DNA of 64,000 nt from Bradyrhizobium sp. 132. GTDB taxonomy: Bacteria > Pseudomonadota > Alphaproteobacteria > Rhizobiales > Xanthobacteraceae. Where the stretch lies: the NCBI RefSeq assembly GCF_023074185.1, contig NZ_JADPKY010000157.1:1-64000 (forward strand). The letters run 5' to 3'. The notes under the pieces are model-generated. The model did not search any database and had not been told where the DNA came from. It was given only the letters and a program-made list of their open reading frames with translations. This document shows positions 36,414-44,246 of this stretch, piece by piece (positions within the stretch are counted from its first letter, which is position 1; each line of letters opens with the position of its first letter). A program made the translations under genes and the position numbers.

Positions 36414-36432
36414 GCGAATCTCCGGTCGGAAT

Positions 36433-37096
36433 TCAGGCGGCCGGCCCATTCCCGTTGGCCCGATCGTTCACGATCACCGCGAGGGGATTGAGCTTTGGCG
36501 GCGCGACGAGTTTTAGTGTGTTGGTGTCGCGATGGTTGAACGGCGCGCCGCGCACGAACAACTCGGTCTGGATCAGATAGGTCCAGCTGCCGTCGCCGTT
36601 GAAGGTGATGTCGCAGCGGTAAGCATCAGTGCGGAACGCTTGTTCCAGAAAGTCTGGTCGAGCAAATCCCGTAAGCGGTGTCGCCGCGCTTCGCTGTAAC
36701 GGAGATCTCTTTGTCGTCCGGCCCGGCCTTGCCCGACGCCAGCAGCACCTGCCCGCGCGGGATCGCCAGCGTCTGCATGATCAGCCCGGTCGCGGGCTCC
36801 CACAACCAGTAGCCGACCTGGTCATGGAAGGTGATGTCTTCCTCGGGCGTGTTGATGTGGATGTGATAGCGCAGCCCGTAAAGCAGCTGCGGCCCGTTAG
36901 CCTGCGGATCGATCGGGTCCATCCGGATATGCTCGATGAAGGTCCGCCGCTCCGGCCCCTCCGCCTTCGGATTGATGTCGATACCCTTGTCAGCCTGCCA
37001 GACGCCGGCGAGACGGCGGAGCGGACCGAGATTGGCAAGACCGTCGGGCGAGACGTCCGCGGGCTCGGTGAAGATGTCGGCGGGAAGGGGCAGCAT
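36433..37096 (-). pseudogene. FABP-family (DUF1794-like) gene broken by a frameshift
   Basis: The N-terminal frame (37096 to about 36656) encodes a lipocalin-like heme/fatty-acid-binding barrel: LGPLRRLAGVWQADKGID, HIRMDPIDPQANGPQLLYGL, FHDQVGYWLWEP, ending DTAYGICST. At about 36655 the frame shifts by one (or loses two) and the first frame meets a stop at 36626. The other frame continues perfectly as DFLEQAFRTDAYRCDITFNG to a stop at 36433, 19 bases before the RibD-like gene. Together they make about 220 residues, the usual length. GAGGA precedes the ATG. It is a genuine frameshift or a sequencing error. Confidence 0.85.
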
Positions 37097-37413
37097 GGAT
37101 GTCCTCGCGTCGTTGCGAGGCAGGAATAGCATGAGAGCGCGGGCGTGGCTCGTGCTCAAGCCTCACAATCGCGAATGGACACAAGCGCCACGCGCAGACG
37201 ATACATGACGCGATGCGGAGCCGAACCTCCTGAGTTCGGCTCCGCCGCCAGGACGTCTAGTAACGGTGGTCGCGGACCTCAGGTTGATTCCGGTGATCCC
37301 GGACGATGCCGACGCTTCCCAAGATTTTGTGTTCGGCGCGCCCGTTGCGCCGCCGGCAGCTGGTATTTGCTCGCCGGCGCTGACGCCGCTGAAGTTTCCG
37401 GTGTGAACGCCCC
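37097..37413. other. Intergenic stretch with a 12-bp hairpin
   Basis: I see no gene I can support. A perfect inverted repeat GCGGAGCCGAAC (37215-37226) and GTTCGGCTCCGC (37234-37245) with a 7-base loop lies in it, without a T run. Open frames here have no family resemblance or ribosome-binding site. The promoter of the 37096 gene should be near its left end. Confidence 0.4.
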
Positions 37414-37662
37414 TCAAGCAGCTTCCGACGTTGATCTCGCACGCTGCTCGAGCACGCCGATCGTCGAGACCAAATTGTCGCGCCGGGCGCGAAGGTTCAG
37501 TGCGAGAAGCGGATATTCCGGCTGATGCACGTCGAACACGCGCGCTCGGGCTTCTTCCTCGAGAATGTCGGTGTTGATGAGTCGAACGCGCCACCACAAA
37601 TCGGCGATCAACCCATCGAGCCGGAGTTCGCCGGCAGCACCAGAACGGGACATATCTTGCAT
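37414..37662 (-). CDS. Small hypothetical protein
   Basis: A predicted cytosolic protein of 82 residues, mostly helical, with RLDGLIADLWWRVRLINTDI and a C-terminal LRARRDNLVSTIGVLEQRA. It has no cysteine and no signal peptide. GAGG lies six bases before the ATG at 37662, which supports it as a real gene. I recognise no family. It stands alone between the VOC gene and a hairpin. Confidence 0.5.
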   Translation of the reverse strand: MQDMSRSGAAGELRLDGLIADLWWRVRLINTDILEEEARARVFDVHQPEYPLLALNLRARRDNLVSTIGVLEQRARSTSEAA

Positions 37663-37863
37663 CGCTTGCCTCAACCTGAAACGGCCTCTCTACCAAGGCC
37701 GGAGTTTGGTCCTGACTGAGCAAGCAGAGTGCCAGCAATGGGCGGGCACGATCTGGTTCCGGAATTAAGCTCGGGGCTGCGCATGACGAACTGCTGAACG
37801 GACGCTCCTGTCGATCCTCCGCGTTGGCGGCGGAACGGTCGTTGACCCTCGAAACGTCTCGGC

Positions 37864-38733
37864 TTAGCGTTTCGTCTTGGGAAGCACCATCCTGCCCTGT
37901 GTAGCAATGCCACCCCACTTGGCAGACCAGCTGACTTCCGGGGCGGAGGATCGCTTGATACCCTTCTGATCCCACGCCCCCTGCAGCGCAAACAGGGCGC
38001 CTTGGGGATCGACACATCGCACGATCCAGCAACCATCGGGCAACTCGATTGGTTCCTGGAGAACCCGACCCCCGCCAGCATTGATCCGCCGGGCCGCCGC
38101 GCCGACGTCCTCGACATTGAAGTAATGGAGCCAACACGCCTGCGATACGCTCGGAAGCTTGGTGAGCATGCCTCCGATCGTCTGCCCGGCCGCCGAAAAC
38201 AACTCGTACACGCTTGCCGGGCCGGCGTCGGCGGAGGCCCGTTGCCAGCCGAGAAGCTCGCCGTAAAACGGAAAGACCTTGCTTCGGTCTTCGGCCAGCA
38301 ACTCGTGCCAGCCGACGCGCCTGGGCTGGTCCGGCCCGCTCGGTTGCGATTGGCCATATGTCAGCCCGGTGACCAGCGCAAAGGTCGCTCCTTGCGGATC
38401 GGCGACCACTGCAATGCGGCCGATGTTGCTGTCGGTCGGCGATACCAGGATCGCGCCTCCAAGCCGGCGGATCTGCGCGGTCCTCGCATCCATGTCATCG
38501 ACGGCGACGTAGCCGAGCCATCTCGGCGTAGCTCCCATTCGCACCCCCTCTTCGGGGAGATCCATAAGCCCGACGACCGGAGCTTCGCCCGCAGTCAGCA
38601 GCGAGTAAGCCAATTCCGCGCTCGACGCATCTTTCACGGCCCAGCCGACGACCTCCGCGTAAAAAGCAGCCGCCGACGGCATGTCCGTCGTCAGAAGCTC
38701 GTACCAAACGAAGCGTCCGGGTAGATCGACCAA
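37864..38733 (-). CDS. Two-domain VOC (glyoxalase/dioxygenase-fold) protein
   Basis: A protein of 289 residues with two VOC modules. The first (about 5-125) begins GRFVWYELLTTDMPSAAAFY and ends VVADPQGATFALV. The second (about 135-255) begins GWHELLAEDRSKVFPFYGELLGW and ends CVDPQGALFAL. The fold binds a metal in glyoxalases and dioxygenases, but several members only bind ligands. The substrate is unknown. It is a single gene upstream of, and divergent from, the TOMM precursor gene. Confidence 0.85.
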   Translation of the reverse strand: MVDLPGRFVWYELLTTDMPSAAAFYAEVVGWAVKDASSAELAYSLLTAGEAPVVGLMDLPEEGVRMGATPRWLGYVAVDDMDARTAQIRRLGGAILVSPTDSNIGRIAVVADPQGATFALVTGLTYGQSQPSGPDQPRRVGWHELLAEDRSKVFPFYGELLGWQRASADAGPASVYELFSAAGQTIGGMLTKLPSVSQACWLHYFNVEDVGAAARRINAGGGRVLQEPIELPDGCWIVRCVDPQGALFALQGAWDQKGIKRSSAPEVSWSAKWGGIATQGRMVLPKTKR

Positions 38734-38951
38734 GCTAGCTTCCCCGTTCGAGCGGGCAGACCATTGCGCACTGCATCATGCGCCGCAGCCCGGTGTCATC
38801 GACAGGAACTTACCGCGATGTCGTTCATGAAGATGAATGCGATCTGAACGAGCGCCACTACATTTCGTGTTCACGTGAATCTTGCCCGCTTTGATTGCTC
38901 GGCGTAGCATCATTGCACAAGATCGTTCTTCCAACCATGGAGGATGCGGCC

Positions 38952-39407
38952 ATGCGACGAACGAAGCAAGCTTCGAAAAAGAGGCGAATGACCAAAGCCG
39001 CGGTCCCGGCGCTCGGATTCGCCGGACTGACTTTTTCGCTGGCGGGAAGCGCGATGGCGTCCGCGGTGCCGCCAAGCGAGCCTCAACAAAGACCGAACTT
39101 CGCGCCCGGCCAGTTCACCACGCTCAACGAGGAAGAACTCGCCGACGTCAACCTCGCCACCTTCCATCTCGCCACCGATGAGAGAAGCTTAAGCGGAGTG
39201 CTGCTCGCGCGCGGATGCGGTGGCTGTCGTGGCTGCGGCGGTTGCCGTGGCTGTGCGGCCAGAGGTTGCGGTGGCTGCAGAGGTTGCGCAGGCTGCAGAG
39301 CCTGTCGCTGCGGCGTCGGATGCGGTGGCTGCGGCGTTGGCGTGATCGGCGTACCAGTGGCATGCACAGGGTGCTGTGCGTCATGGGGCCGCTGCCGCTG
39401 GTGCTAG
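38952..39407 (+). CDS. TOMM (azole-modified RiPP) precursor peptide
   Basis: A precursor of 151 residues. Residues 1-38 look like a secretion signal: basic start with RRTK and KKRRMTK, hydrophobic AAVPALGFAGLTFSLAG, and AMASA cleavage site. Residues 39-87 form a leader with the acidic segment TLNEEELADVNLATFHLATD. The core from about 88 to 151 has 18 cysteines, mainly Gly/Arg/Ala spaced: runs at 89-101 and 106-118 have a Cys every third residue. It ends CCASWGRCRWC. With only one Ser and one Thr in the core, thiazol(in)es are the expected rings. GGAGG lies eight bases before this ATG (38952); in-frame upstream ATGs lack it. The modifying enzymes follow. Confidence 0.85.
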   Translation: MRRTKQASKKRRMTKAAVPALGFAGLTFSLAGSAMASAVPPSEPQQRPNFAPGQFTTLNEEELADVNLATFHLATDERSLSGVLLARGCGGCRGCGGCRGCAARGCGGCRGCAGCRACRCGVGCGGCGVGVIGVPVACTGCCASWGRCRWC

Positions 39408-39449
39408 AAAGCAGCACTCCCTGACTGTGTGTCGACAGGTCGCGATTTC

Positions 39450-39491
39450 ATTGGCCGGGCTCGCAAACGACCCGGCCAATTTGCTGTTTTT
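39450..39491 (+). terminator. Terminator/attenuator between TOMM precursor and enzymes
   Basis: ATTGGCCGGG (39450-39459) and CCCGGCCAAT (39471-39480) form a perfect 10-bp stem with an 11-base loop. Five T residues lie at 39487-39491. It sits 42 bases after the precursor stop and 174 bases before the cyclodehydratase start, so it may limit enzyme expression relative to the precursor. Confidence 0.7.
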
Positions 39492-39665
39492 GTTACAGCG
39501 TTCGCTGCGCCCGGCTGGTCAGCTTGCCGATGGCGAGCGAGTGTGTTCCAACTTATCCGAAGAAGAAGGCCGGTGGTCGAGCTCGGTGCACAAGTCGGGC
39601 CAGGCCAAGCGTTCGTCGCGCGCCGGCAATCGGGATGACGGGAACAGGATCGGCGTGCTGACCCG

Positions 39666-41912
39666 ATGACAGTCAAGCGAAAGAGCAGCGCTACGAAGCA
39701 AACCCGCAAGGACATCTTGCGATTCGCACCGAACTTCACCGCCTATCTGCTTCCTCCCAATGTGGTCTGTCTCTATTCCGAGAACCGCAAGTTCTTCCTG
39801 CACGGCGATCTGTATTGCGCTGTGGCGAGCGCGATTGGAAAAAACGGCAAGACTGCGCCGGAAATCATCCGCCTGCTTTCGAAGAGTTTTCCCGTTGCCG
39901 AGATCGAGGAAGCCATCAGGCGGTTGCTGGAGCGCAAGTCCGTCATCAGCGGAGCATCGCACGCATTTGCAGGCGCCGTTAATGGATATTGGGCAAGCCT
40001 CGGCCTGCCTCCCGAGGTCGCCGAAGAGAATCTGCGCAATTGGCCTGTACGGGTGGAATCGATCGATGTCAAAGGCGCGAGCGAACTGAGCGCGGCGTTG
40101 AGCAAGCTCGGGGTTCGAATCGCCAAGCGGTCGCCCCGACTTATCATCACGCTTGTGAACGATTACCTCGAGCGGCGGCTCGCCGAGTTGAACGGCGAAC
40201 GCGTGACCGCCGGGACGCCCTGGCTGCTGGTCCAGCCGTCCGGCGTGTTTCCGCTGGTGGGACCTGTGTTCATGCCGGGCGAGAGCGCCTGCTGGACCTG
40301 CCTGCACGATCGCATGATCCGCAATCGCGAGATCAAGGGGTTTCTCGACCGCGGAGTGGCGCAAGCGGTCGCAATATCGCCCCTGGTCAGCGACACCGTA
40401 GGACAAACCGGGATCCACTTCGCTGCGGTTGAAATCGCGAAGGCGATCGCCTCCGGATTTCGCACTGATCTCAGCGATCATATCGCGAGCTTCGACCTGA
40501 CCGGGGCTGCGATCGTCAAGCACTACGTCGCGAAACGCCCGCAATGCTCGACCTGCGGCAGCAAGAAGCTCAAGAATCCACGACGGGCAGCAGTGCCGAT
40601 CGAGATTGCCGAGGGCAGAAAGCTCGTCATGACCAGCGGCGGACACCGCACCGTGACGTCGCGAGCCACCGTGGCACGGTACCGCAAACACGTCAGTCCG
40701 CTGACCGGCGTGGTGTCGCGGCTCGAGCGGATCGAGGCCGATCTGCCGATGAACACCAATTTTTTCGCCCACCACAATTTCTCTGCGCCGGCCTGGAACG
40801 TCGACCAGCTCAGGTCCGGCCTGAGCGGCGGCAGCTTCGGCAAGGGCTCCACGGCCGAGCAGGGCGAGGCCAGCGCGCTGATGGAAGCGATCGAGCGCTA
40901 CTCGGGCATTTTCCAGGGCGACGAGATCAGGACAAAGCGCCGCTTTGCCGATTTCGCTCCGGGTGACGCTCTTCTTCCCAACGACGTCCAGTTCTTCAGC
41001 GACATGCAGTTTCAAGACAGGCATGCCCCGCAGCCGGACGATTCACATCCGGTTCCAGAACCGTTCGATCCCTCGACCAGGACCGAATGGTCGCCGGTCT
41101 GGTCGTTACGCGACAAGCGTTTCAAATATCTTCCGACGGGCCTTTTGTATTTCTTCTATGGCGGCTTCCACACGGATTCCAACGGATGCGCGGCCGGCAA
41201 CACCCGCGAGGAGGCCATCGTTCAAGGCTTCCTCGAACTGGTCGAACGCGATGCCTACGCGATCTGGTGGTACAACCGCGTCCGGCGCGCCGAAGTGGAC
41301 CTTACGCAATTCGAGGATTCCTATGTGCGGGATCTCCAGAGCCAGTTTGCCGACGCGGGGCGACGGCTCTGGGTGCTCGACATCACCAGCGATCTCGGCA
41401 TTCCCTCCTACGTTGCGATCATGCACTGGATGCAGAACGGACACGAGAATATCGAGTTCGGGTCCGGCTCGCATTTCGACCGCCGCATCGCCTTGCTGCG
41501 TTCGCTCACCGAGCTGACCCAGTTCATGTCGATTGGCATGATGAGCGGCGGAAGCGGCGAGAAACCGTCGCTTGACGGTGTCACGCCGCTGCGGCTGGAC
41601 GATTATCCGTTCCTGATCCCGAGCGACAATCCGATCATCCCGCCGGCACCTGACCTCGAGGTTCACGCCAATACGCGCCACCAGGTCAATGCCTGCGTCG
41701 AGATTGCCGCCGGCGCAGGATACGATTTCCTCGTGCTCGACCAGACGCGACCCGACGTCGAGGTCCCCGTCGTCAGGGTGCTCGTTCCGGGCTTGCGGCA
41801 TTTCTATCGCCGCTTCGGGCCCGGCCGGCTTTACGATGTCCCGGTGAAGCTTGGGCTGCTGGATCGCCCGCGACTGGAAAGCGAACTGACTCCGTTCCTG
41901 CCACACACCTGA
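39666..41912 (+). CDS. TOMM fused cyclodehydratase (E1-like partner + YcaO)
   Basis: A bimodular enzyme of 748 residues that converts Cys (or Ser/Thr) of the precursor to azolines with ATP. The N-terminal half (about 20-330) is the leader-binding E1/ThiF-like C domain, with the zinc-type cysteine pairs Cys209-Trp-Thr-Cys212 and Cys294-Ser-Thr-Cys297. The C-terminal half is the YcaO D domain: GKGSTAEQGEASALMEAIER near 391-410, the FLELVERDAYAIWWYNR ATP/metal segment near 521-537, and a Pro-containing end TPFLPHT. It is immediately followed by the SagB gene (12-base gap). The fusion of C and D makes a separate SagC unnecessary. Confidence 0.94.
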   Translation: MTVKRKSSATKQTRKDILRFAPNFTAYLLPPNVVCLYSENRKFFLHGDLYCAVASAIGKNGKTAPEIIRLLSKSFPVAEIEEAIRRLLERKSVISGASHAFAGAVNGYWASLGLPPEVAEENLRNWPVRVESIDVKGASELSAALSKLGVRIAKRSPRLIITLVNDYLERRLAELNGERVTAGTPWLLVQPSGVFPLVGPVFMPGESACWTCLHDRMIRNREIKGFLDRGVAQAVAISPLVSDTVGQTGIHFAAVEIAKAIASGFRTDLSDHIASFDLTGAAIVKHYVAKRPQCSTCGSKKLKNPRRAAVPIEIAEGRKLVMTSGGHRTVTSRATVARYRKHVSPLTGVVSRLERIEADLPMNTNFFAHHNFSAPAWNVDQLRSGLSGGSFGKGSTAEQGEASALMEAIERYSGIFQGDEIRTKRRFADFAPGDALLPNDVQFFSDMQFQDRHAPQPDDSHPVPEPFDPSTRTEWSPVWSLRDKRFKYLPTGLLYFFYGGFHTDSNGCAAGNTREEAIVQGFLELVERDAYAIWWYNRVRRAEVDLTQFEDSYVRDLQSQFADAGRRLWVLDITSDLGIPSYVAIMHWMQNGHENIEFGSGSHFDRRIALLRSLTELTQFMSIGMMSGGSGEKPSLDGVTPLRLDDYPFLIPSDNPIIPPAPDLEVHANTRHQVNACVEIAAGAGYDFLVLDQTRPDVEVPVVRVLVPGLRHFYRRFGPGRLYDVPVKLGLLDRPRLESELTPFLPHT

Positions 41913-41924
41913 AGGCTGGCCTCG

Positions 41925-43382
41925 TTGCACGTTCCCCGGAAAAAGCCGACGAGGAAGATCACACCGATCATCGCCGCCCGACTGAACGGCCGTTTCTCCC
42001 TTCAAATGCAGGCCGACGGAAGCATTGCCGCGGTCTCGGGCGATTATTCGGTCGGTCTGGGACAATTCAACGCCGCGGCGATCGCTCGCGCGGGGCATCT
42101 CGCCTCCGGCCTGCCGCTCGCCTCCCTTGCCGGCAAGAGTGTCCTCTCGGGACAAGTTCATGTTCTGGTGCGGCGACTGGCGCAGCATGGGCTGCTCGAC
42201 TATCGCCTGTTCTCTCCCCGTGACGCGCAAGATTTGGTGGTCATCGAGCCACAGGTCGCCGAATACTGGCCGCAACGCGCGAAGCTATCGAGCAGCGATA
42301 CGATCGTGTTGTCGCGCTTTGCCTATCTGCGCCGGCGCGGCAACGAGATGGTGCTGGAATCGCCGCGCGCCGGCGCGCTGTTCCGGATTTGCGATCCCGT
42401 CGTCGCCGCCACGCTGGCTGCCCTGTCGCAGCCGCAGAAGATCAGCAAGCTTCGCAAGCAGGTGCCTTCCCTGAACCTCGATCTGCTCGGACTGCTGCTC
42501 GACAGCGAGATGCTGATCAAGCTCGATACGAAGGACAGAGACGGCCTTCGAGCGAACGAAGGCAACCGCAATCTCGTTCTCTGGGACTTCCACGATCTCG
42601 TGTTTCACACGCGGAGCACGGAGGGCCGGCATACCGATCCGGTCGGCGGCGCGTACGCCCATGCGGGGATCGTTCCGCCGTTGCCCGCGGTGCGCCCGCC
42701 CTGGCCCGGCAAGAAAATCTCCCTCGGCAAATTCGCCACGCCAGACCCGGCGTCTTCCTTTGCTAAGCTGTTGCGCGAGCGCCATTCAACACGGGATTTC
42801 GACGACCAGCATCCGATCACACTCACCGAGCTCGCGCAGTTTCTCGACACGACCGCCCGCGTGCTGTCGAAATGGAAGAGCGGCGCAGATGTCAACGGTG
42901 GCCTTGAGGTCGCCTACAGCTCAAGGCCGTATCCGGCGGCAGGCAGCGCCTACGAGCTGGAGTTGTACCTGACGGTCTCGAACTGCGAGGGGCTTGCGCG
43001 CGGACTTTATCACTACGACGCCGGTGGCCACGCACTGGTCGCGATCGACGCCTCCGCCCAGCAACTCCAGGCGCTTTCAATGGCCGCCGAGTTTGCCATG
43101 GGCGCATCCGGTCCGCCGCAAATCCTGATCACGATCGCCGCGCGGTTCGGGCGGATCTCCTGGAAATACAGCGCGATCGCGTATTCGCTGATCCTGAAGG
43201 ACGTCGGCTGCATGATCCAGACGTTCTACCTGGCAGCAACCGATATGGGCCTCGGCGGCTGCGCCATCGGCACTGGCAATATCGATCTGTTTGCAAAGAT
43301 GACGGGGCTCGAATTCCACGTCGAGGGCCCTGTCGGTCAGTTCGCGCTCGGACGCGGCAGGAAGCCAGCGAGCCTAGGCTAG
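41925..43382 (+). CDS. SagB-type azoline dehydrogenase (FMN-dependent)
   Basis: A protein of 485 residues. The C-terminal half (about 270-485) is the nitroreductase-fold McbC/SagB oxidase that oxidises azolines to azoles with FMN. It shows RHSTRDFDD near 285, SSRPYPAAGSAYELELYL, LYHYDAGGH, KYSAIAYSLILKDVGCM near 413 with the Lys-Tyr pair, and GLGGCAIGTGN. The N-terminal 250 residues (CYD-like region) probably bind the partner. The TTG at 41925 has GAAGG upstream; it starts 12 bases after the cyclodehydratase stop, so both are in one operon. Confidence 0.92.
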   Translation: MHVPRKKPTRKITPIIAARLNGRFSLQMQADGSIAAVSGDYSVGLGQFNAAAIARAGHLASGLPLASLAGKSVLSGQVHVLVRRLAQHGLLDYRLFSPRDAQDLVVIEPQVAEYWPQRAKLSSSDTIVLSRFAYLRRRGNEMVLESPRAGALFRICDPVVAATLAALSQPQKISKLRKQVPSLNLDLLGLLLDSEMLIKLDTKDRDGLRANEGNRNLVLWDFHDLVFHTRSTEGRHTDPVGGAYAHAGIVPPLPAVRPPWPGKKISLGKFATPDPASSFAKLLRERHSTRDFDDQHPITLTELAQFLDTTARVLSKWKSGADVNGGLEVAYSSRPYPAAGSAYELELYLTVSNCEGLARGLYHYDAGGHALVAIDASAQQLQALSMAAEFAMGASGPPQILITIAARFGRISWKYSAIAYSLILKDVGCMIQTFYLAATDMGLGGCAIGTGNIDLFAKMTGLEFHVEGPVGQFALGRGRKPASLG

Positions 43383-43506
43383 AGGACGATATTTTTTGGA
43401 TGTTGCCGTTTGGACCGTGCGCAAAAATGGTGCGCCATTCAGAACAAAACTACGAACTCATATATAATTGAAATTCAATTCTATTCGAAAGAGGCCGGAC
43501 TGGAGG
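43383..43506. other. AT-rich intergenic spacer with a palindrome
   Basis: A convergent spacer after the TOMM operon, clearly richer in A and T than its surroundings. It holds AATTGAAATTCAATT (43466-43480), a 7-bp inverted repeat around one A. No gene is visible. Confidence 0.6.
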
Positions 43507-44205
43507 CTAGGTCCGCCGCGCATCTGCCAAGGCCTGCGGCTCGACCAGCAAACCTTGTCGTTCGTAACGGCCACGGGTCGTGCTGAAGCGCACGACCACG
43601 GCATGTCGAGTGCTGTTCGCTTTCACGCGCCGCGTCAGCAAGGCATCGCCCGCCGGCAGAAACTCGAGATCGCCGAGGCCAACGCAGCGCAGGCACGCCG
43701 GGCCAGGATTCTCCATTATCAACAGATCGCCGGTGCCGCCGCACCGATGGCATCGCCACTCCGCGTTCAATGGCTGGACGACCACCAGTTCCGGCGCGCG
43801 GCTTGCCTTTTCCGCCAGGCGCTCACGCTTCTTCTCGGAAAGCTCCGGTGACACCCAATGTGTTCGGTATGACGCTTCGATCGCAGGATTTCCGCTTCGG
43901 CTGAAACGCAGCCTCTGGCGTCCCACCGTACGGGCAACATACACCATCTCGCTGGCAGATAATCCCTTGGCCACCGCCCACGACCGGAATAGCCGCATAG
44001 CTTCCGAGATTCGCGGCGGATTGGTTCGGACAACCTCCTCCAGGCAGCCGATCTGGCCGCGGCGCCAGCGCTCCACCGCTTCTGGATCAAGCCAACCGAG
44101 CTCAAGGAGAATGTCGATGCTGCTCACAACGAGCCGGGCGGCAAGCGCCGTTTCAGCCGCTCTGGCGACACGATCAGCAAGTGGAACCCGATTCTTCCGG
44201 CTCAT
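43507..44205 (-). CDS. Zinc-ribbon protein resembling the N-terminal part of DUF2293 proteins
   Basis: A protein of 232 residues. A helical N-terminal half leads to two Cys pairs, CHRC (near 152) and CLRC (near 174), likely a zinc ribbon. It is followed by LEFLPAGDALLTRRVKANS and RYERQGLLVEPQALADA, which resemble the DUF2293 group; the usual C-terminal domain of that group is absent, so it may be a short form or truncated. Its role is unknown. The 2OG-oxygenase gene ends 41 bases upstream on the same strand. Confidence 0.55.
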   Translation of the reverse strand: MSRKNRVPLADRVARAAETALAARLVVSSIDILLELGWLDPEAVERWRRGQIGCLEEVVRTNPPRISEAMRLFRSWAVAKGLSASEMVYVARTVGRQRLRFSRSGNPAIEASYRTHWVSPELSEKKRERLAEKASRAPELVVVQPLNAEWRCHRCGGTGDLLIMENPGPACLRCVGLGDLEFLPAGDALLTRRVKANSTRHAVVVRFSTTRGRYERQGLLVEPQALADARRT

Positions 44206-44246
44206 TTTTTAAGTCGAACTCGCTATGCCGGGGTGGAAAGCAAACT

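Noticed and set aside
37163..38137. Minus-strand open frame across the VOC gene and the 37.1-37.4 kb gap
   Set aside because: It overlaps the VOC gene in another frame and has no start signal or domain; the part in the gap (SGVSAGEQIPAAGG) is not convincing alone.
39213..39400. Repeated DNA units resembling a CRISPR or minisatellite
   Set aside because: The units are codon-sized repeats of the coding core of the TOMM precursor and keep the reading frame; no spacers of constant length exist.
39404..39669. Small frames between the precursor and cyclodehydratase genes on either strand
   Set aside because: They cross the hairpin, lack a ribosome-binding site and show no family resemblance.
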